Source: Neospora caninum Liverpool (Eukaryota > Apicomplexa > Conoidasida > Eucoccidiorida > Sarcocystidae). From it: a DNA stretch of 64,000 bases. The stretch spans positions 1,364,001 to 1,428,000 of the forward strand of contig NC_018387.1 of assembly GCF_000208865.1 (NCBI RefSeq), read 5' to 3'. A model generated the notes under the pieces. It saw only the letters and a program-made list of their open reading frames with translations. It made no database searches and had not been told where the DNA came from. Made by a program: the position numbers and the translations under genes. Positions 61,235 through 64,000 of the stretch are shown in pieces. Every line of letters starts with the position of its first letter. Position 1 is the first letter of the stretch.

Positions 61235-61600
61235 GTTTTGGAGATATACAAACGAGACGCGCAGCTGACAGTCAGATTATGGACTGTTCTCTAGTCCAGA
61301 CTCCTGAAAACTATGTCCGAAGATGGCTCCGCAGACACTGTTGTTGTGTCATCAAGCTATGATCTTTATGTTCTTGATGCGAGGTCTTCCTGACATCACT
61401 CGGAAGTCGTGATTCTAGAAGATGTCCGTTGGAACTCGTAGTACACCTCAACACGGCAGTACATACCTACAACATCCGCAGTTGTCTCCCTATGGACACA
61501 AGAAGGTCGGTACGGTGCTTGAAACAATAGCACAACGTACAGGTCGGAGGGCGAGTGCAGTCGACTCTCTGGGTATTGTTAGTAGACACGCTTCGACATG
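61235..61600. repeat. Third, decayed fragment of the SRS-flank duplication
   Basis: Stretches such as cgcgcagctg...ctctagtccaga and cggtgcttgaaacaatagcacaac resemble 53371-53700 in the same order and orientation. Many substitutions and small gaps separate them. No SRS coding sequence remains nearby. Confidence 0.7.
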
Positions 61601-62813
61601 TCGAGCCCCCCTTCACACGTTGTAGTGTGGAAGGCCCCTCATCTCTAACAATGGTGTGTTTTTGGGCGTATGCATTGTATTCTGCCACCCACTTTTAACT
61701 AACTGCGTACAGAAGCAAACATGTACAGGGTCAACGACGCAGTCCAGTCTCCGCAGCATGCCCCTACGTAAGGATAAAAGTCGCCTGGTGCTGCGTCTGC
61801 GTTGACTCCATGCTGTTCATGGAAGATTAAGGAATATAGTGGATCTATCAGCGTTGGATGCCTAAGTTATTGTTTTCCAAATAATTGTTTACGCAACCGA
61901 AGCGAGGCCAGGCTATTCTCAAGGAGCGCTATTCTACCATGCCGAAAGGAGGTCCGGTATCTGGCGTTCGCACTGTCGTTCCTTGTTCACAGCATACCAC
62001 GCTCGTTGCCTGTTGCAAGCCAATCGTTGCACATTGACTTTCTCGCACACCTCTGCTGAAAGAGGGGGTTCCTCAGTAATTTTTGCAAAGCAGGTAGGCA
62101 GGTAGCTCGCTGGTAAAACGATCATGTGAAGGCTCTTTATCGGTGCTGACACAAGAAACCCACTGCGCTTCACGCGCCGCCCTCTCAACGACAGGCGACC
62201 GCGCCTTACACCCAAGCGTTTTCAAGCAACGTAGTAGTCAGTAAAAAGTCGCTGCTGGCCAAGGTGTGAAAAAGCCCACCTTTTCCCCACGCATTCTGAT
62301 GCAGTGATATTGTGCCTTCAACTTTCCTCGACGACGGGCGAACGGCGCTTCGATGCAACGGCGTACCCGATTTGCTGGCGCGCCAGATTCATGAGCCCGC
62401 GGAAGCTAGGATGACAAAGTTCTCAGGAGAACACGAGCTTGACGCGAATCTCCGCATGGTGGCAGATTCAAAGCCCTCTTTTCGTAGCCATATCAGCCTA
62501 ATTGTCCAACACATACGGAGCGCCACATTTCCATAATGACAAGAACATAAGTGCTGGATGTAGTGCAAGCATAAAAAACAAGGGATCTTCACGAAAATCA
62601 CCTCGTTACATGCTAGTGGGGCCGCCCAGGCAGTGGCGAAGGTGGATCTACATATGTCGAACAAAACGCCGGAAAGTTCCGCCGCAACCGTATGGCAGCC
62701 TTAGCATTCTGATATGATGTCTGTGCAAGCTGAACTCGACGGAATGGTCCTCGAGTTTTCCTTACCGACAAAGATCCAACAGTCTCTTAATTAGGCTTCC
62801 AGTGCGTTGTTTG

Positions 62814-63483
62814 TCACCACTCGCACCCGTCGCCCAGCTGCACAAGAACGTACGAATAGAATGGAAACAGGGATATCAAATTAATACCCTGAGCAGGTAG
62901 CTGCCTTGAATGGAAGGGCTGTCTGACGGAGCACGCACCTCTGGCCACGCCGAGCGGAAAGGCCAAAGAGGTACTTACCCCGTAGCGGCTGCAAGGCGTG
63001 GAAATTCCTCGTCGGCGAAGCCTAGTTTCCTCAAAATCTCCACGCCGACGAAAGACTGTTCGTCGCATCTGATTGTACAAAGGGAAAGAGCAACTTCAAG
63101 TGAGCTCCCTTCCCTCATACGCTACATCTACAGTTGCCGCGTGGAGTCCTCAGTGCGAAACGTGGTTCAAGACGAGCGATACAACATGCAAGGCGAACAA
63201 TGTGCTAAGGGACTCACGATGTCACCGTAAAGTGTTTTTCGCGCACAGAAATGATGGGGGCCGGGAAAAGCACACTGGCATACACCAAGCAGTTCACGCC
63301 TCCAGTTGCCCCTTCAAAAGCTGCAGGTGCGCTTCCCGGCGTGAGCCGCCTGATATCTAGATGCAAATGCAGAACTCGCGTGAAGTCTCACCTGTGGTGG
63401 CAGCAGGGGGCAATGCAAAGGCACAGCGAAACCTCGGACGGATCCACGATTCTCCTCGGGCCTGCTTCTGCAACAGCTTCACG
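62814..63483 (-). CDS. 3' exons of an unrecognised gene, likely extending off the right edge
   Basis: Last exon 62904-62814 (TGA), preceded by 63068-62979 and 63320-63218 (or from 63349), all in matching phase. The joined tail reads NCLVYASVLFPAPIISV, REKHFTVTS, then CDEQSFVGVEILRKLGFADE, EFPRLAAATGGQLPAQGINL and ISLFPFYSYVLVQLGDGCEW. Splice sites at 63068 (cccttt...cag) and 62979 (gtaagt) are strong. A further exon at 63483-63392 (WIRPRFRCAFALPPA) fits in phase with a 63320 start, but the intron between would be about 70 bases, so it is tentative. The tail is mixed hydrophobic and soluble in character. I do not recognise the family. Confidence 0.55.
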
Positions 63484-64000
63484 CTGCAGGCCACTGTCCC
63501 CGGTGGACTGCCTCGGGCACATTGCTTTTATTTCGGTAAAAGCTTTCCGGCATCGCACAAAGCACCTGACAACCAGGACGCATGACAAACACAAGGACTT
63601 CCCTCAGCCGACTCGTCGAGGCAGCTGTTCACTGATGGTGGAGCAGTAGCCGCGTACGCTCTACCGCTTATTGAACGATGAACGTCTGCTTCAGGACAGA
63701 GTGCACTCCACAAATGAGACGGCAGCGGGCAGTTATGCTGGCAAAAACGGACTTCTCCTCATGGCAGCTTCCCACGTGTAGTGCTAACGTAGTCAACACG
63801 AAGTACAAACACACCGCCTACCAGCTGGTTGCGCGCTGCCGTACTAACCACGTAATACTTCGCATCAAATATCCCGGCATGATCTGGCCTCATACCGGTG
63901 TCTTCCACAGGAAATATAATTCGGGGTTTCTTTCACTAAATAGAAAGAGTAAGTGTCCGATCATCAGAAAAATGCTTCATGCTAAGCTGGTGCACGGCAA
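63484..64000. other. Right edge, nothing certain
   Basis: It probably contains intron or earlier exons of the - strand gene ending at 62814. No exon could be supported. Confidence 0.4.

Larger units (their letters stand above)
60372..62813. other. Upstream region of the PUBL-type gene and intergenic DNA
   Basis: It holds the probable promoter of the - strand PUBL-type gene and a decayed copy of the duplicated DNA (about 61235-61600). No coding exons were identified. Confidence 0.5.

Noticed and set aside
1..64000. tRNA, rRNA, CRISPR arrays, bacterial operons or transposons
   Set aside because: No cloverleaf-forming tRNA, repeat-spacer array or transposase frame was seen; the sequence is eukaryotic nuclear DNA with introns.

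Overview
The window looks like nuclear DNA of a cyst-forming coccidian (Toxoplasma / Hammondia / Neospora group). Most genes are split into many short exons with standard GT-AG borders. (TA)n microsatellites and GCATGC-type motifs are scattered between and inside genes. Two genes encode GPI-anchored SRS (SAG1-related sequence) surface antigens. Another gene encodes an apicoplast-targeted ubiquitin-like protein. I cannot fix the species from sequence alone. All gene models were built by hand from reading frame, splice sites and phase continuity.

Layout. (1) 185-9332, + strand: the 3' part (17 exons) of a MORN-repeat protein whose 5' end lies left of the window. (2) 11732-15219, +: a seven-exon gene for a small protein resembling intracellular lipid-binding (FABP/calycin) proteins; one intron is of the GC-AG type. 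(3) 19408-29165, -: two exons coding a giant (about 3,116 aa), mostly low-complexity protein that I do not recognise. (4) 34861-37092, -: an intronless P-loop kinase-like protein of the 2-phosphoglycerate kinase / plant LPA1 type. (5) 38735-39371, +: a weak candidate for a Cys-rich exon cluster. (6) 40881-43753, -: a six-exon glycolipid-transfer-protein (GLTP) gene whose splice phases all agree. (7) 46711-49722, +: a small gene of unknown function with two competing last exons. (8) 48.8-57.9 kb: a direct segmental duplication of about 4.2-4.5 kb, each copy holding one intronless SRS gene (50753-51637 and 55278-56159). The second copy also carries orphan 3' exons of gene 7. A third, decayed fragment lies near 61.2-61.6 kb. 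(9) 58742-60371, -: a plastid ubiquitin-like (PUBL-type) protein with signal peptide, transit-like leader and a ubiquitin fold split by one intron. (10) 62814-about 63483, -: the 3' exons of an unrecognised gene that probably continues beyond the right edge.

The genes do not form one pathway. Two may handle lipids (GLTP and the FABP-like protein), one belongs to apicoplast protein import, one is probably cytoskeletal or membrane-associated (MORN), and the SRS pair is exposed on the parasite surface. The 40-63 kb part is gene-sparser and shaped by duplication. The 9.3-11.7, 15.2-19.4 and 29.2-34.8 kb stretches hold nothing I can call as a gene.
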